Positions 10,110 through 22,022 of a DNA stretch of 64,000 nucleotides are shown piece after piece (position 1 is the first letter of the stretch; the number at the start of each line of letters is the position of its first letter). Position numbers and translations under genes: made by a program. Under the pieces are notes generated by a model. That model saw only the letters and a list, made by a program, of their open reading frames with translations. It made no database searches and was not told the origin of the DNA. Source of the DNA: Sweltsa coloradensis (lineage: Eukaryota; Arthropoda; Insecta; Plecoptera; Chloroperlidae); NCBI GenBank assembly GCA_024449915.1, contig JAMZAV010001053.1:1-64000 (forward strand), read 5' to 3'.

Positions 10110-10931
10110 ACCTTGAATGAGTGTTGTGCGAGGCCAACACAGATAACCGTTCCCGCGTTGTAATGTAATATTTTTGGGTCGCACCAATAAGTGAATCACA
10201 CAGTCGCACCGTCGCACGGGACGTCCTACACACATTCTTGAGATAACTTGCCTTGTTGCTTCCCAAAATTGTGTTATTTCCATTTTCCGTTCAACCTTGG
10301 CCATGATATGATTTTTAAATTTAAATTTTTTAAGTTTAATAGAAATTGTATATGTTTCGATTTTATTGATGCCCCTTCCTTCAATCAGTCTCATAAGTCT
10401 AAATATTGTCATATTGCTTAATTATTTCGTCATTTGTTTCTCCCCTAATCCTCATTTACGCTTCTACAATGATGCAGATTTAGAAAATTGTGGATTTTTT
10501 TATTTTAATTTTTGGTCTATTTCCATAAAAGTCCCAATCTTGATTCCAATATGGGAATATAGTAATGATACAAAATGTAATTCAATCGAGCGGCCAACAA
10601 GCCATCATCAAGCAATTCATTGGGGAAATTAGCTATGTTTCGTTTCGAATGCAAATCCATTTCAAACAGCAGCTGTATTTTGCAACAATTATTGGTGTTT
10701 CTTTCCCAAGTTACGTTCATCGAGTAATAATAAAATAATTATTATGATTGGAATTGCGTTATGAAGACTCCAATATGACAATCTTGAGAAAAAGCTCGTG
10801 TTTTGTTTTTTATTTTGTATAATAGTATGTGTGTTTATGTTTCGTTTGCTCTCTACCGGCAAACGACTGTTGTGGAATTTTCACGATGTATATACTAGGG
10901 AAACGCTTAAGTCCCGCCGCGTTGATGGATG
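10110..10931 (-). repeat. Right arm of the 0.83 kb inverted duplication
   Basis: Reverse complement of 1-828. The arm includes the 3' end of the family C element at 10895 and the flank beyond it, whereas the body of that element (beyond 10931) has no partner inside the window. The arms are 9.3 kb apart. Confidence 0.85.
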
Positions 10932-11473
10932 AGCTTTTTAAAGTTTTTTGTTTGCGTGGGATATCTTACTTTTGCCCAAATGCATTGTTTTGCTGGGCCT
11001 ACGCATTTTTAGGTGATTGTTGTCAAGTTTCTATTGATTTTGTCAATAGGTATTATTTACCGTAAAAAACCTATATTAACACCTTTATTTCTATGGGTTC
11101 TGGCAATTTTTTTCAGCTTTTTCTTTCAAAAGGTACTATAAATCACCATTACCTTAATGTCCAGTATAATATGAACGCTGTAGGCCCCACCCGTTTGGTC
11201 AGAATTGGCCAAAATAGCACGAAAATATCGCACCAAAAATCGGAAAAAATCGTAAAAGTACGATATTCACGAGAAATTTCTTCCATTGTACCCAAAAACC
11301 CAAAACAGCTCTAATTTTAGAGATTTCGAAGGGACCGTCAAATTTTCAAACAAGATGGATATGCCGTTTGCCCGGTAGAGAGCGAACAAAAAGGCAAAAA
11401 AAAAAAAAAAAAAAAAAACGAGCAAAATTTTTGGGGGTTTAGTGAAATTGAAGTCTTCGCTTCGCTCATCCAA
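10895..11473 (-). mobile_element. Helitron-like family C, one internal repeat
   Basis: Complete ends: minus-strand start TTGGATGAGCGAAGCGAAGA, terminus AACGCGGCGGGACTTAAGCG then TTTCCCTAG. The internal 178-base block is present once. A poly-A run of about 25 lies near 11397-11418. Confidence 0.6.
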
Positions 11474-11574
11474 TAAGTATCGTATCGTAGTCCACTCAAA
11501 AGGTTTAAGTATCGATGTGGGATTGAACACGGGGAAATTTTTTAATCTATTCAAATCTACTTTATTTCCGATGT

Positions 11575-11985
11575 GTTTCTTTCGGTTAAAGTTTGACCAA
11601 AACGTAATGGTTCCGCGCTCCCATGATAACATCGAAATGATGGTCCGAAAATTATGCAATTTTGGTAGAAGTTTGATAATTGTAAAATGTTTGCAACGTT
11701 TTGAACAGATCGTTAATTGTTCACCCATTTTCTGCAAAAAAAAAAAAAAGAAAATACGTAAATTTATAAAATTTGTCGTATTTCTTGATTTTTTTGTGGA
11801 AAAATTGTGAAAAAATTAGCATTCTGTTCAAAATGTTGCAAACACTATACAATTACCTAACTTCTCCCTAAATTGCATAATTTTCGGGGTAGTCATTTCG
11901 ATGTATCATGGGAGCACTGAAGGTCTGGCAAGCGGTTGAAAAATGCGATTTCTGCCTCCGACCGGTGGCGCATATATTATTCTAT
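11575..11985. mobile_element. Foldback element D, copy 2
   Basis: Same arms as copy 1 (GATAACATCGAAATGAT with ATTTCGATGTATCATG, and AAATTATGCAATTTTGG with AAATTGCATAATTTTCG). It ends with GCCTCCGACCGG. The arms are more diverged from each other than in copy 1. Confidence 0.6.
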
Positions 11986-13290
11986 ATCTATGATCGAGTA
12001 CTTTGGTCTCTTTGGCATATGAGCTACGTTTATTTAAATGATACAAATAAATGACTGTGCCTTGTTTTATCTTCACCTACTGTTTTGAGTTTGGTAAGGT
12101 AAGGTGGTAAAAGTAATTGTAGAAGTGCGAGTTGCTAGAGAAAAATGTGAGAAAGTTTACGCGTGTGAAAAAAAAATTACGTTGTGTGTGTGTTATTTTT
12201 ACTCTACCTGCAAATGCGTATTTGGATACTATGGGAAGAAGATGTAAGTGAAACTCTCAACCAAACGCATCTTTTCCAGAGTAGATAACGAACCACCTGC
12301 ACTCTGGAAGATCTGGCTTACACTTGACTGTCATTCGACATCAAGTTCTCTGTCGTGTCAGGGGTTATTCTCTTTTTCGAAAAGCTATGCTCTAGTTTTT
12401 CAAAAATGTATGGCCGTGTATGTATCGAATTTTAAATTTATGTAACCGTCCCGATAATACGTGTTGCAATTTATGTTATCTGTGGTGGGGTGTAACAATG
12501 CGATACCTAAAGTGATTTAAAACCTCGCTACATAGAGGCATGTAGTAAAATCAGCGACCTTAAAGGGGCATTTTATGGTGGATTATGCTATAGCTGAAAT
12601 AGGATAAAATTGAATGATATGTTAATGTTTAAAAATAAATTTTTTTTTATTGTAGGTTTTTTATGATGGTATCAACAATCATCTTCCTAATATTGATACT
12701 TTAATAAGCGAGGGTCATGATAGCTCTCGTTCTATGGCGTAAACCGATATGTACTTCATAGCCCTTTTTGTTTTAGAATCAAATTTATTTAGTATTCGAT
12801 TTAGTTTTTCTAATCTTTGATTATACGTCCTCTTGTCTTGGTCATTTAAAAGAAAGTTAATTAATTTTGTAGGCTGAGTGCGATTGATTTATTAACCGCG
12901 ATGTAAGAAGCGGGAAACAAAACATACTTAGATTGCAAAATGAATTGAATTTGATAGTTCCTAACACTGCTTATCTTCACCTTGACATGGAAAGCCACCA
13001 TTCCACTTGTGTTTCCACGTTTCCTTCAGTCGTAATTCAACAATAAGTCGTCAAGACAAACGCAGTACCAGGGTTTCATTTTTTAAAAGTTTAAATTTTT
13101 CGTTGTTTTATTAATTGCCTACTCGTATTTCCAGAATAACGATTACTAGTGTCCTAATAATATGTGTAATAAAATAATCATATTCTATTGGGAATGAGAG
13201 ATTAAAGACGTGCAATACAATAAAATATCGTAGACAATCGCGAAGTGATTGTGTTTGAAACAACAAACAAATAACAAGCTACAATTCAAA
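11986..13290. other. No recognised feature
   Basis: AT-rich. Short open frames (for example 12248-12445) lack any familiar motif. Confidence 0.35.
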
Positions 13291-13463
13291 TATGTAACTT
13301 CGTGCGGGGTCCTATGCGCAGTGGGACCCTCTCAGTCAGTCAGCGAGTGCACAGCGTAACACGTATTCGGTGACTGTGAGTCATATAGCTCGTTCGCGCT
13401 CTTATTGGCTCAAAAATATTGATTGGAATATCGCTAGTCCTCCTTTGAGTCCGGTAAAGCATG

Positions 13464-13485
13464 CTCTCTCTCTCTCTCTCTCTCA
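13464..13485. repeat. (TC)n microsatellite
   Basis: Uninterrupted TC dinucleotides inside the LINE-a 5' region. Confidence 0.9.
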
Positions 13486-13639
13486 AAAATCGAGTGGGGC
13501 ACGCCGTGGTAGCAAGCGTGGGTACAGCAGCAATGCTGAACCTTTCGCACCCTTCGGCAGACAGGGCCCCCCAGAACGAGGTTCCGCCAGCCGCCGAGGG
13601 TACGTTCTTTACCTGGACTCACCATAGAGGGCGTTCGAG

Positions 13640-14272
13640 GTATTTTTCGCGAGGTGGTTGCAGAATTTATGAGGCAGCCGGGACATATTTGCACAGCTGG
13701 TGGAGACATTAGTGCAAAAACCCACCGATAGGTTGCAAGAGGCGGTCGACGAGAACGCGAGGGTGGCCGAGGACCTACGTCGTAAACGATTGACAGAGAG
13801 GGATGAAATCAAGACTCTGCGCGACGAGATGGAGGGGCGTTCCGACGAGCTGGAGCAGTACCAGCGACGCAACAACCTTACGCATCTTTGGCATCCGGAA
13901 ACGCGGGGTGAAAACACCGACGAAATTGTTCTATCCGTCGCATCTAGGCTACAAATACAATTTTGCAAGGGACGACATCGACAGGTCCCCACAGAGTTGG
14001 TTCAACAAATGGGCGCCCACGCCCAATAATAGTGAAATTTGTGTCATATCAAAAGAGACACATGCTATTCGGGGCAAAAGCGTCACCAAAAGGGGTTCAG
14101 GGACCACCGTGGGGGAGGACCTCCCCGCGTCGCGCTGCATGTGCTTCGTGTCGCTGTGGATAGATATGGCGTCAAAAAAGTCTGGACCCAAGACGGCGTC
14201 GTAATGATACAAGACGGCGATGAACGACACCGCGTTACCCGACTCTCCTACCTGCGCCATCTCGAACACTAG
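13640..14272 (+). pseudogene. LINE-a ORF1 (nucleic-acid-binding protein), frameshifted
   Basis: The frame starting near 13700 gives a charged coiled coil (ENARVAEDLRRKRLTERDE, then EGRSDELEQYQRRNN). The next segments, in shifted frames, hold ENTDEIVLSVASRL, then PRPIIVKFVSYQKRHMLFGA, then a C-terminal part ending YLRHLEH. This order (coiled coil, RRM-like middle, small C-terminal domain) is that of L1-type ORF1 proteins, which coat LINE RNA. At least three frame changes separate the parts, so it is not functional. Confidence 0.65.
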
Positions 14273-14558
14273 ACCTTACCATCGGATAGAAAATTTTGGC
14301 GTAACTTTTTTACAAACCCCTTACAGCCTAAATATTTCTCTTTTCTGGACGTTGGCCAAGTACCGTTTTCTTTTCTCTTTTTTGTGTATTATCCAAAATT
14401 TTTTGGGAATTTTTTGAATAGGCCTATACGTAATTTAACCTTGTTTTAAAAAATGTTTGCACTCTATATATTTTCATTGTTTTTCTAGTTTTGTTTTTGT
14501 TTTTCATTTAGTGGACTTGCCTGCACTAATAATTTTAGTTAAAAAAAAAAAATGAAAG

Positions 14559-15130
14559 ATGATGCTTCCACATATAATGTTCTATGTAATATTTCCAAAC
14601 AATACTCTGCGAACCCTCAAGATTGCACAATATCAATGCACAATCATTAGTCGACTCGGACCATTTTCTGAATTTCATAACTTGTTTGGAGATTCCAAAT
14701 TTGACATTATAGCAATAAGTGAGACTTTTCTGAAATTTTTCTATACCTGACTCTGGTTTTGAGCTGCCCGGCTACTCTGTTTACAGAAAAGACCGTAATG
14801 TGAAAAAAAGGAGGTGGAGTAGGTTTATGTAAGAGAAGGTTTAAAATGTAAAAATACTGCCTGCGCCCCCCAAAAACGCTGACCACAGTATTGATTTTAC
14901 CCCAGAGTATCTTATATTGGATATATCTTTCCTTAGTACTAGGTTGCTTTTTCATGTTTATACAGAGCTCCAAAAATAGGTTTTATGGATCTTTTCGTTA
15001 ATGACATGTATAGTCATTTTTTTCATTATAAATACGTCATCGTAGCTGGAGATATGAACGTCGTTTTGGCTCCAATGCATTTGAAAGTGAAAAATATCAG
15101 TGATGAAACTGAACATGTGTAAACCTCACT
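14559..15130 (+). pseudogene. LINE-a endonuclease remnant
   Basis: FDIIAISETFL near 14700-14733 matches the N-terminal motif of AP-like endonucleases in LINEs (the glutamate of SET binds metal). Near 15037-15065 the translation reads VAGDMNV, close to the GDFN motif. The stretch between is broken. The enzyme nicks target DNA to prime reverse transcription. Confidence 0.55.
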
Positions 15131-16079
15131 CGTATTCCATACAACAACACATTTCACACTGCAACGTCAGAAAGTAATCTAGACGTTATAGCCTCAAATT
15201 GTCAACAGTCTTCTTCAAACGTTCGGGCAGGTCCGCTTCAGGGTTTTCAAACCAGGACCTCATTTACGCTGTTTTTCTCTAAACACTCCTAAATACACAC
15301 CTAATTTAAATAACATACAGGGACTTTTCTAAATTTGACTCGGATGCATTTTTGCGGAGCTCATGAAACAAAGTGGCATGAAATCGCGGGTTATCAGGAT
15401 ATTGACGAAAAGGTAGATACTTTCTTTTCGTTACTCCACGGGACTGTATGACAAACATGCCCCCCTTAAAAACAGTACGGGCTAAGCATCCACCATTTAC
15501 CGTGGATGACTCTGGACATTAAAGGGCTTATAAATGACCGAGACTCTGTAGGAGAGCCATATAAAAACTAAAACGGTGACGTTTTTGAGATTTTCGTGTA
15601 CTTCGTAATAAAACAAAGCAAGCCATCCGAAACGAAAAAATTTAAGTACACACACAATTTATTTTAACACTTTCGAAATCCCCTTTACCCTTGGAAAGCC
15701 ATAAGATCTTTAGGCATTGGAAAGCAAAGTACACTAACACCTGATGTGTCAGTAACGGCCGAAGCTCTAAACGTTCACTTTACGTCCCTTGCTAGAGTCA
15801 CGGATCCAGATAGAAACAATCATGTAATCAAAACCCATATAAGACACAACCTCGACCTGATCGTGAAGCATTTCACTTTTCACACGTCTACCCAAAAGAT
15901 GTAATTAAAGCTGCAAAACAAATCAAATCGAAGCCAAGGGCCCCGACAATATTTCAATTTCTTTAATACAGAAATGTATATACATTATTTTTCCTTCGCT
16001 CTTGCATATATTTAATTTTTCTCTTTAGTCTGGTGTTTTTCCAACGCAGTGGAAAATGGGCACAAGTTAAACCCACCCA

Positions 16080-17405
16080 AAAATGTCAAAACCCACATCA
16101 TGCAGTGACTTCAGACCCATAAGCCTTCTCTGCGTGCTAAGTAAAAAATTTTTGAAAAATTGTCCACGAACAGCTTCAAGCCTATCTCTCCAAATATAAC
16201 GTTTTGAGTAGTTCAATCTGGTTTCAGAAAGGGGGATAATACCACTACAGCATTAATTAAAGTCACCGATGACATTCGTTTGCAATGGACAGGAAAGAAA
16301 TACTTTTTAACATTGTTTGACTTCAGCAAGGCATTTGATTGCGTGCATCACGAGTTGCTCCTTTCTAAACTTGCCAATATTGGCGTGGCGGATGCAGCAA
16401 TTCTTGGTTTGTTCTTATCTATCCAATCGGTGGGCAACAAGTTGTCTATGACAAACAGTGCCTCCACTTGGGTCTCAATATCAAACGGCGTCCCTCAAGG
16501 ATCAGGTCCTTGGGCCTCTAATGGTTTTCCCAAAATATATCAAAAGACATATCTATCAACTTTGAACATTCTAACACCATATGTATGCAGATGACTTACA
16601 AGTGTATATTCACTTTTATCTCGGGATGCTCTACGCGCCATTGACTGCACAAACAGTGACATATCTAAATTAGTAACTTATGCAAATGACCACAACTTGA
16701 CTCTCAATGTATCGAAAAAAGCAGCTAATATTACTTGGTTATAAAAAAATATTAGCAAATTAGATAAAGCACTACTTCCTCCGATCACAAAAAACAATAC
16801 TATAGTACCTATCAGCAATCAGTTAACAAACCTAGGACTCGAAGTAGACGAAACACTCTCTTGGACTCCTCATGTAAATAAATTAACAAGGAAAGTTCAT
16901 ATCAAGTATGCACCAACTGAAACGAAATTGTCCGTTTCTCCCCTTCTCAGTACGTAAGTTGTCATTTAGTTTTATTATATTTCCTATTATAGGACTATGC
17001 ATCCGTAGTCTATAATGATTTATCAGTTACACTAAACATTAAATTACAGCGGAGTCAAAATGCGGTTTTCCGATTCATTGCTGATGTGAGACGCGACGAG
17101 CATATCACACCATATTATTTTAAACTCAAAATGGCCTAAAACTCGTCGAAGGCGTACCCTTTCAATTGTCATACTTATTCAAAAATAATGAAAATCGCAA
17201 TGCCCCCATTACCTCTACAAGTCCTTCAATCGTATGGAGAGTATCCATAATCGCACAAACAGACACCCCAGCTAACACACTTCAAATACCAAAACATCGT
17301 ACGGTGAAATGCAACAAATCATTTATCATAACAGCAAGCCGCCCCTGGAACAAATATCTACTGCAAAACCTATTCCAAAAATTCAGCCACCATGCTCAGG
17401 AGTAA
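16080..17405 (+). pseudogene. LINE-a reverse transcriptase, frameshifted
   Basis: LFDFSKAFDCVHHELLLSKL (16307-16366), NGVPQGSG (16484-16507) and YADDLQVYI (from 16584) are the conserved RT blocks; YADD holds two catalytic aspartates. A frame change lies between NGVPQGS and YADD. Downstream, LTNLGLEVDETLSWTPHVNK-like sequence near 16825-16880 is the usual post-RT block. No intact frame spans the domain. Confidence 0.75.
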
Positions 17406-18370
17406 AATCCACCATACTCTACTTTCTACTTACCAATAACAAACCAACAAAAAGGGTATCCTGCAATCATATTATCAGTTATCACAGTACTAGAGTCAGA
17501 ATAGTACGCTCTATTTATAAATTAGTAACAGGGATTTTATTTTAAGACTAATTATACTACTTTATTTCCCAATATTATTCCTTATTAACATTATGCTTTG
17601 GTATAAAATAAACATTGTTTCACTGTAAATATTTGCATTAGTTTTAGCAGTTAAGTGATAATGTTGATAATTCTGGTTTTAGAATCACTATATGTATAAG
17701 AATATATATATAATTAAGTACTGGCATGGAGTAATATTTGTATTAGATTTAGTATACTCTTACGCATAACATTATAATATCAAATTGTATATTTCATATG
17801 TAACCATACTATGTACTATGTATGTATATTTTAGAGGTTGGCTACAATTAAAGGGGCTCCATAGCCCTATGTAGCACGCCTTTAAGCCAATAAATATCAA
17901 ATATCAAAATCATTCACGTAAATTCCACGGGTTAAAACAGCACTCTTAACAAAATTTCATTCACAGCATACACATGTCTTAATTTTTATTTCATTCCCTA
18001 ACATAACAATTATGTTGCTATCACTTTCATCATCATCATCAATTAATTAATTTAATTAATTTCGTCCAAGATGGCGCCCGGTCGAGCACGCGTTTCGTCG
18101 CTCCGTAAATAACATCGAGTTTTGTATCGGTTCTCGTCGCGAGTTTATTGTTTTTATATACGTCCGTGTAGTCTGTAGCGTCAGTGCAAAGTGACCTAAA
18201 CTCAAGATCAGATTCAAATTCTACAACAATTCTCTTCTCTGAACGTCTTCATCAGTTCTCCGCCCCTTGGTGCCACTGGTCTACCGCTCTCGCTGGCCAA
18301 CCCCTCGAGCGGCCGTGTCCGCGAGCGGACAGACGCGGCCCACCCTCGCTCGCCCTACATCTCGGGTGCA

Positions 18371-18412
18371 TGTTCCCTCATCGCAGGAGACATCGAAGTA
18401 AATCCCGGACCT
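18371..18412 (+). other. 2A-like ribosome-skipping motif
   Basis: The codons read CSLIAGDIEVNPGP, a full match to the 2A core (D-x-E-x-N-P-G-P) preceded by the usual hydrophobic/GD context. In viruses and some LINEs this makes the ribosome skip the Gly-Pro bond, releasing the upstream peptide. The open frame runs from a stop at 18197-18199 to a stop at 18453-18455 and has no ATG, so the copy is probably dead, but the motif itself is unmutated. Confidence 0.75.
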
Positions 18413-18473
18413 GCATTTCAACACCGCAACCAGCCAACACAGTCGGTCGAATAAGTCAATAAACAACGCGTCT

Positions 18474-18990
18474 TTGTACTACCAGAACACTCGTAGCATA
18501 TCAGGGAAAAACTCGGCGATCTCAATCTCTACTTCTCAGACCACAGCGAGTTTGACATCATCTGCCTCACAGAACATGGCTTTACCACAAACACGTTCGA
18601 GAACGAGGTGCTCGACAATACTCAGTTCACTGTGTACCGAAAAAGATCGCAAGCAGCCGAATAAAGCTAAGATAAAAGGGGAGGAGGTGTTCTCACACCA
18701 ATCAACTCTGATCTACCCTCGAAACGCCGCGCTGATCTGGAGTCTGAAGACTGCGAAATTATCTGGTTGAGGTAAAATTCGGAAGTGTTTCCAGTATTCT
18801 TATCGGGTGTGTGTATCTGCCCCACCACGTCTCTCGATGTATTGGATGAACTTCACATCTCACTGTCTCGTGTTCAGTCCTCGCTTCGACCCCAGGACAG
18901 TGTGATATTGTGCGGCGACTTCAACTTGCCTCAAGTGACGTGGGCTCCACCCCAGACTACAAGCAGCGATCTACAACCATCATGCAACAT
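18474..18990 (+). pseudogene. LINE-b AP-type endonuclease, frameshifted
   Basis: YYQNTRS near 18477-18497, then in another frame SEFDIICLTEHGF (18544-18582), and VILCGDFNLPQVTW (18902-18943). These are the conserved N-terminal, catalytic-glutamate and GDFN blocks of LINE endonucleases. GDFNLP followed by a tryptophan is commonest in CR1/L2-like LINEs. The fold is broken by at least two frame changes. Confidence 0.65.
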
Positions 18991-19077
18991 AAACTCTCAG
19001 GTAGTAACTGCTGTGTATGAAATTATCAACGAGTTTAGCCTGTGTCAAGTAAATCCATATGAGCCATACAACAGAGC

Positions 19078-20480
19078 GTTCTCTTTGTGGGAACTCCGTA
19101 TGGCGTTAAGCTCATTACGTCGCACATCTGTGGGAGAAGACAAAATGCACAACGACTTGTTTGTGAACCTGACTGATCCCTCATTGGAAGTTACTATTTT
19201 ATTTTTTAATATTTGTGGTTGTCTGACATATTTCCCGATAGTTGGCGTAGTGCCATCTTCATTCCACTTCTTAAAACCCAAAAGATAAGTCGATGCCGAC
19301 TTCATATCGCCCTATTTCTCTGACAAGTTGCTTTTGCAAATTGTTCGAAAAGATGATCAACAAACGACTAATGTGGATGCTGGAGACACGCCGGTTTATT
19401 GGCGAACGTCCAATGTGGATTTCATCAACGTCGTTGCACCATCGACCACTTGGTTCGATTAGAGACTTTTTATTCAAGAAGGGTTTGGTGCAAAACAACA
19501 TGTTGTTGGTGTGCTTTTTGACATTGAAAAAGCATAGATACAACATGGAGGTATAATATACTTCAACAGATTCACGAGTGGGTTTTAGAGGGCACATGCC
19601 AAAATTTTTAGAAAACTTTTTAAAAGATAGAATTTTCAAAGTACGTGTTAACAATGTTTTGTCAGCGCTCGTTCTCACTGGAAACAGGTGTACCACAAGG
19701 CTCGGTCTTGTCGGTATCACTGTTTGCTATTGGAATAACAGTGTAGTGGATTGTATCCCAAGAGCCTAATGTCATGCCTATTTGTAGATGACCTGGGAAT
19801 CTTCTACAGATCGGTAAATTTATCAACAGCTCAAAGACACGTGCAAATTGGATTGAACAATGTAAGTGAATGGGCTCGAAAGCGGGGGACAACGGTTCTC
19901 TCCCGAAAAAACTCAGTGCATTCACTTTTGCCGTCTTCAAGGAATCCAAAATGAACCCACAACTATCGTTTAAACAATGTAGAACTTCTATTTCAAAACA
20001 AATGTCCGTCTTCTCGGCATGGTGTTGACAAAAAGCTAAATTGGAAACACCACGTTGTTGACATACGCAAAAGATGCATGTTGAAAATCAACCTATTGAA
20101 AGTTATCAGTAATACATCGTGGGGTGCAGATAGGACTTGCATGTTGAGATTTACGGATCTCTAGTTTGCTCCAAGATGGACTATGGATGTTCGTATACTC
20201 TTCAGCAAGTAACACAACCCTTAAACTTCTAGACACTGTCCACCATTGTGGTCTTCGTATTGCTCTTGGTGCATTTCGAACAAGCCCGGTAGTCAGCTTG
20301 TATGCCGAGTCAGGTGTGTCCTCCTTTGCAGAGCGGAGAAACCTCTTGATGGGTACGTATGTAATGAAAATTAAAGCTATGCCTAACCATCCAGCAAATC
20401 GGAATGTTTTTAACACGACATATGTCAGACACTTTGATAACAAACCCAAGGCATCTCTTCCAACGGGATAAAGATGTAAA
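19078..20480 (+). pseudogene. R LINE reverse transcriptase (plus copy), frameshifted
   Basis: AFSLWELRMALSSLRR (from 19078), SYRPISLTSCFCKLFEKMIN (from 19299), then in other frames ETGVPQGSVLS-type sequence near 19681-19712 and LFVDDL (FVDD at 19781-19792), the catalytic block. Near 20280 it reads TSPVVSLYAESGVSSFAERR, a C-terminal block also in the minus copy. Frame changes occur at roughly 19270, 19550, 19700, 19900 and 20000. Confidence 0.75.
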
Positions 20481-20639
20481 CTTTTGTTTAATCTTATAGA
20501 TTTCATCTGCCAAAAGTTTTTAATTTTGTATTTAGCAATAACCCGCCCGGTTTACACCAGAGCGATTATTATATTTGACCTTTGTCGTTTTGATAAAAAC
20601 TCTACTTGCGATAGTGTATTCAAAATTAACTTTAGAGAG

Positions 20640-21360
20640 ATTTGCCATGAACATCAAAGGTTTACTTTGGTATTCACAGATGGCTCCAAATTGACAACAA
20701 GGTTGGAAGTGCCTTTTATTGCTCCACCTTTACTGAAAGTTTCAGGCTAAGCGACGTTGTGTTCAGTTTTCACTGCAGAGTTATTCGCCATCCGTGAAGC
20801 TCTTAAATACATTCTACGTTGCCGTTCTGGAGAATACCTTTTGTGTTCAGATAGTTTAAGTTCACTTCAAGCTATAGAACTCATGTATTCAAGTCATCAT
20901 TTGGTACAAGACATCCAATTCTATTTAGAAAAACTAACCTCAAAGGGTTATAAAATAGAGTTTTGCTGGATACCTGGACACGTGGGAATAGAGGGAATGA
21001 ACACGACTGATAGGGCTGCTAAGGAAGCTTCCAGCGTCGCGACGTTGATTTCAATCGAGTTCCCGTTCCAGAGTGTTAAAAGAGTGGAATCAAGCAAAGA
21101 TTATTGGATATGCGACAAACAACTTGGGATGTGTTGCAAAATAACAAATTGCGTAGTGTGATGCCCACATTGGACTAACAAAATTCGTCCACCTACGTCT
21201 CGACTCTCTCGTAGAGAAGAGGTGGTATTGTCTAGACTTCGTATAGGGCACACACGCCTAACACACGATATCTCTTAACCAGAGAAAAGGTTATTCCCAT
21301 ATGTGACACATGTGATGTACCTTTAACCGTAAATCATATGCTAGCAGAATGTACCAAATA
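20640..21360 (+). pseudogene. R LINE RNase H and zinc finger (plus copy), frameshifted
   Basis: FTDGSKL, AELFAIREALKYI, LLCSDSLSSLQA and WIPGHVGIEG appear in order, the four blocks of RNase H with their acidic residues. The final ADRAAKEA block follows with the preceding N-E-H changed (MNTTDRA). A shifted frame gives the C-x2-C zinc-finger end near 21305. The reading frame fails after 21161. Confidence 0.75.
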
Positions 21361-21692
21361 TGATGCCTGCGCATGCAATTTGATCTCTCCCAATCATATG
21401 AAGAACTTCTATCATATGATAACGGCGACAAACTTTCCAAATTTCTCATCCAAAGTAATTTATTTAACAAACTTTATTAACTTCATACACATTTCTTTCT
21501 TTTCTTTATTTTCATTTACATACATAACTTTTATTTTGCTATTACTTTCTTCATCTTCAATTTATTTTGTTATTTATACACTTAGAAAACAATCTAATCA
21601 TCAAACATACCTGCATTAACTCTTTTAATTTACTTTCATTCACAGGCGGCGCAATATGACCTAACCGGTTGAAGCGCCCTAGTTTCTCACGT

Positions 21693-21891
21693 CGTCGTTG
21701 TTGTTGCTGGGCCAGGGTGCCTCTTCATTCATAGTAAGGTTAGAGATAGGATATGAGGCATTTTGTTTTAGCTTTTCGTAAAGAGCACTGAGAAAGCTTG
21801 CAGTTCTCTGTAAGCTCACACTAGGACTGCTTGCATTTAATTCAGAAGCCACCTTTTCCCACGCAGCCTCCTTCTTCTTCCACGTAACACC
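21693..21891 (-). pseudogene. Possible MADF/Myb-like DNA-binding domain fragment
   Basis: Read on the minus strand from 21891, the frame is open and gives GVTWKKKEAAWEKVASELNA followed by about 40 polar residues. The W-x-x-K-x-x-A-W-x-x-V-A pattern resembles the helix of MADF or Myb/SANT-like domains found in transcription factors and in Harbinger accessory proteins. A TAA precedes it immediately and the R LINE tail cuts it at the other side. It could be one exon or a transposon relic. Confidence 0.3.
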
Positions 21892-22022
21892 TTAATATGA
21901 TAGTTTATGATAATTTATGATAGTTAATATGAGCTCTTTGCTCCGACGCCAAGACCAGGGCCACATAGAGCCGGATTGTGGGGAAAATACACATTAATGG
22001 GAGAAGAAATACAAAAAAAAAC

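Larger units (their letters stand above)
13291..17910 (+). mobile_element. LINE-a: decayed two-ORF non-LTR retrotransposon
   Basis: In order: a GC-richer 5' region, an ORF1-like coiled-coil/RNA-binding protein, an AP-type endonuclease and a reverse transcriptase, all broken by frameshifts and stops. The 3' end is AGCCAATAAATATCAAATAT near 17890-17910, a common style for CR1/Jockey-group LINEs. No RNase H domain is visible. The group assignment comes from motif style and is tentative. Confidence 0.65.
18066..19045 (+). mobile_element. LINE-b: 5' end of a LINE with a 2A-like peptide
   Basis: It opens with CCAAGATGGCGCCC, then a GC-rich leader, a frame with a 2A-like motif (18371-18412), and an endonuclease. 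The coding sequence is interrupted by stops and frame changes. It ends abruptly near 19045, where sequence matching the R LINE begins. Either R inserted into an older LINE-b, or both are one element with an internal deletion. The upstream 18060-18066 boundary is inferred from the sudden rise in GC. Confidence 0.5.
19046..21692 (+). mobile_element. R LINE, plus copy, decayed
   Basis: Collinear with the minus copy at 58757-61612: RT, linker, RNase H, zinc finger, then a 3' tail ending GGCGCAATATGACCTAACCG, GTTGAAGCGCCCTAG and TTTCTCACGTCGTCG. RNase H plus the RT style points to the I/ingi/Nimb group. It lacks its own 5' end unless LINE-b supplies it. It carries many frame changes. Confidence 0.75.
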
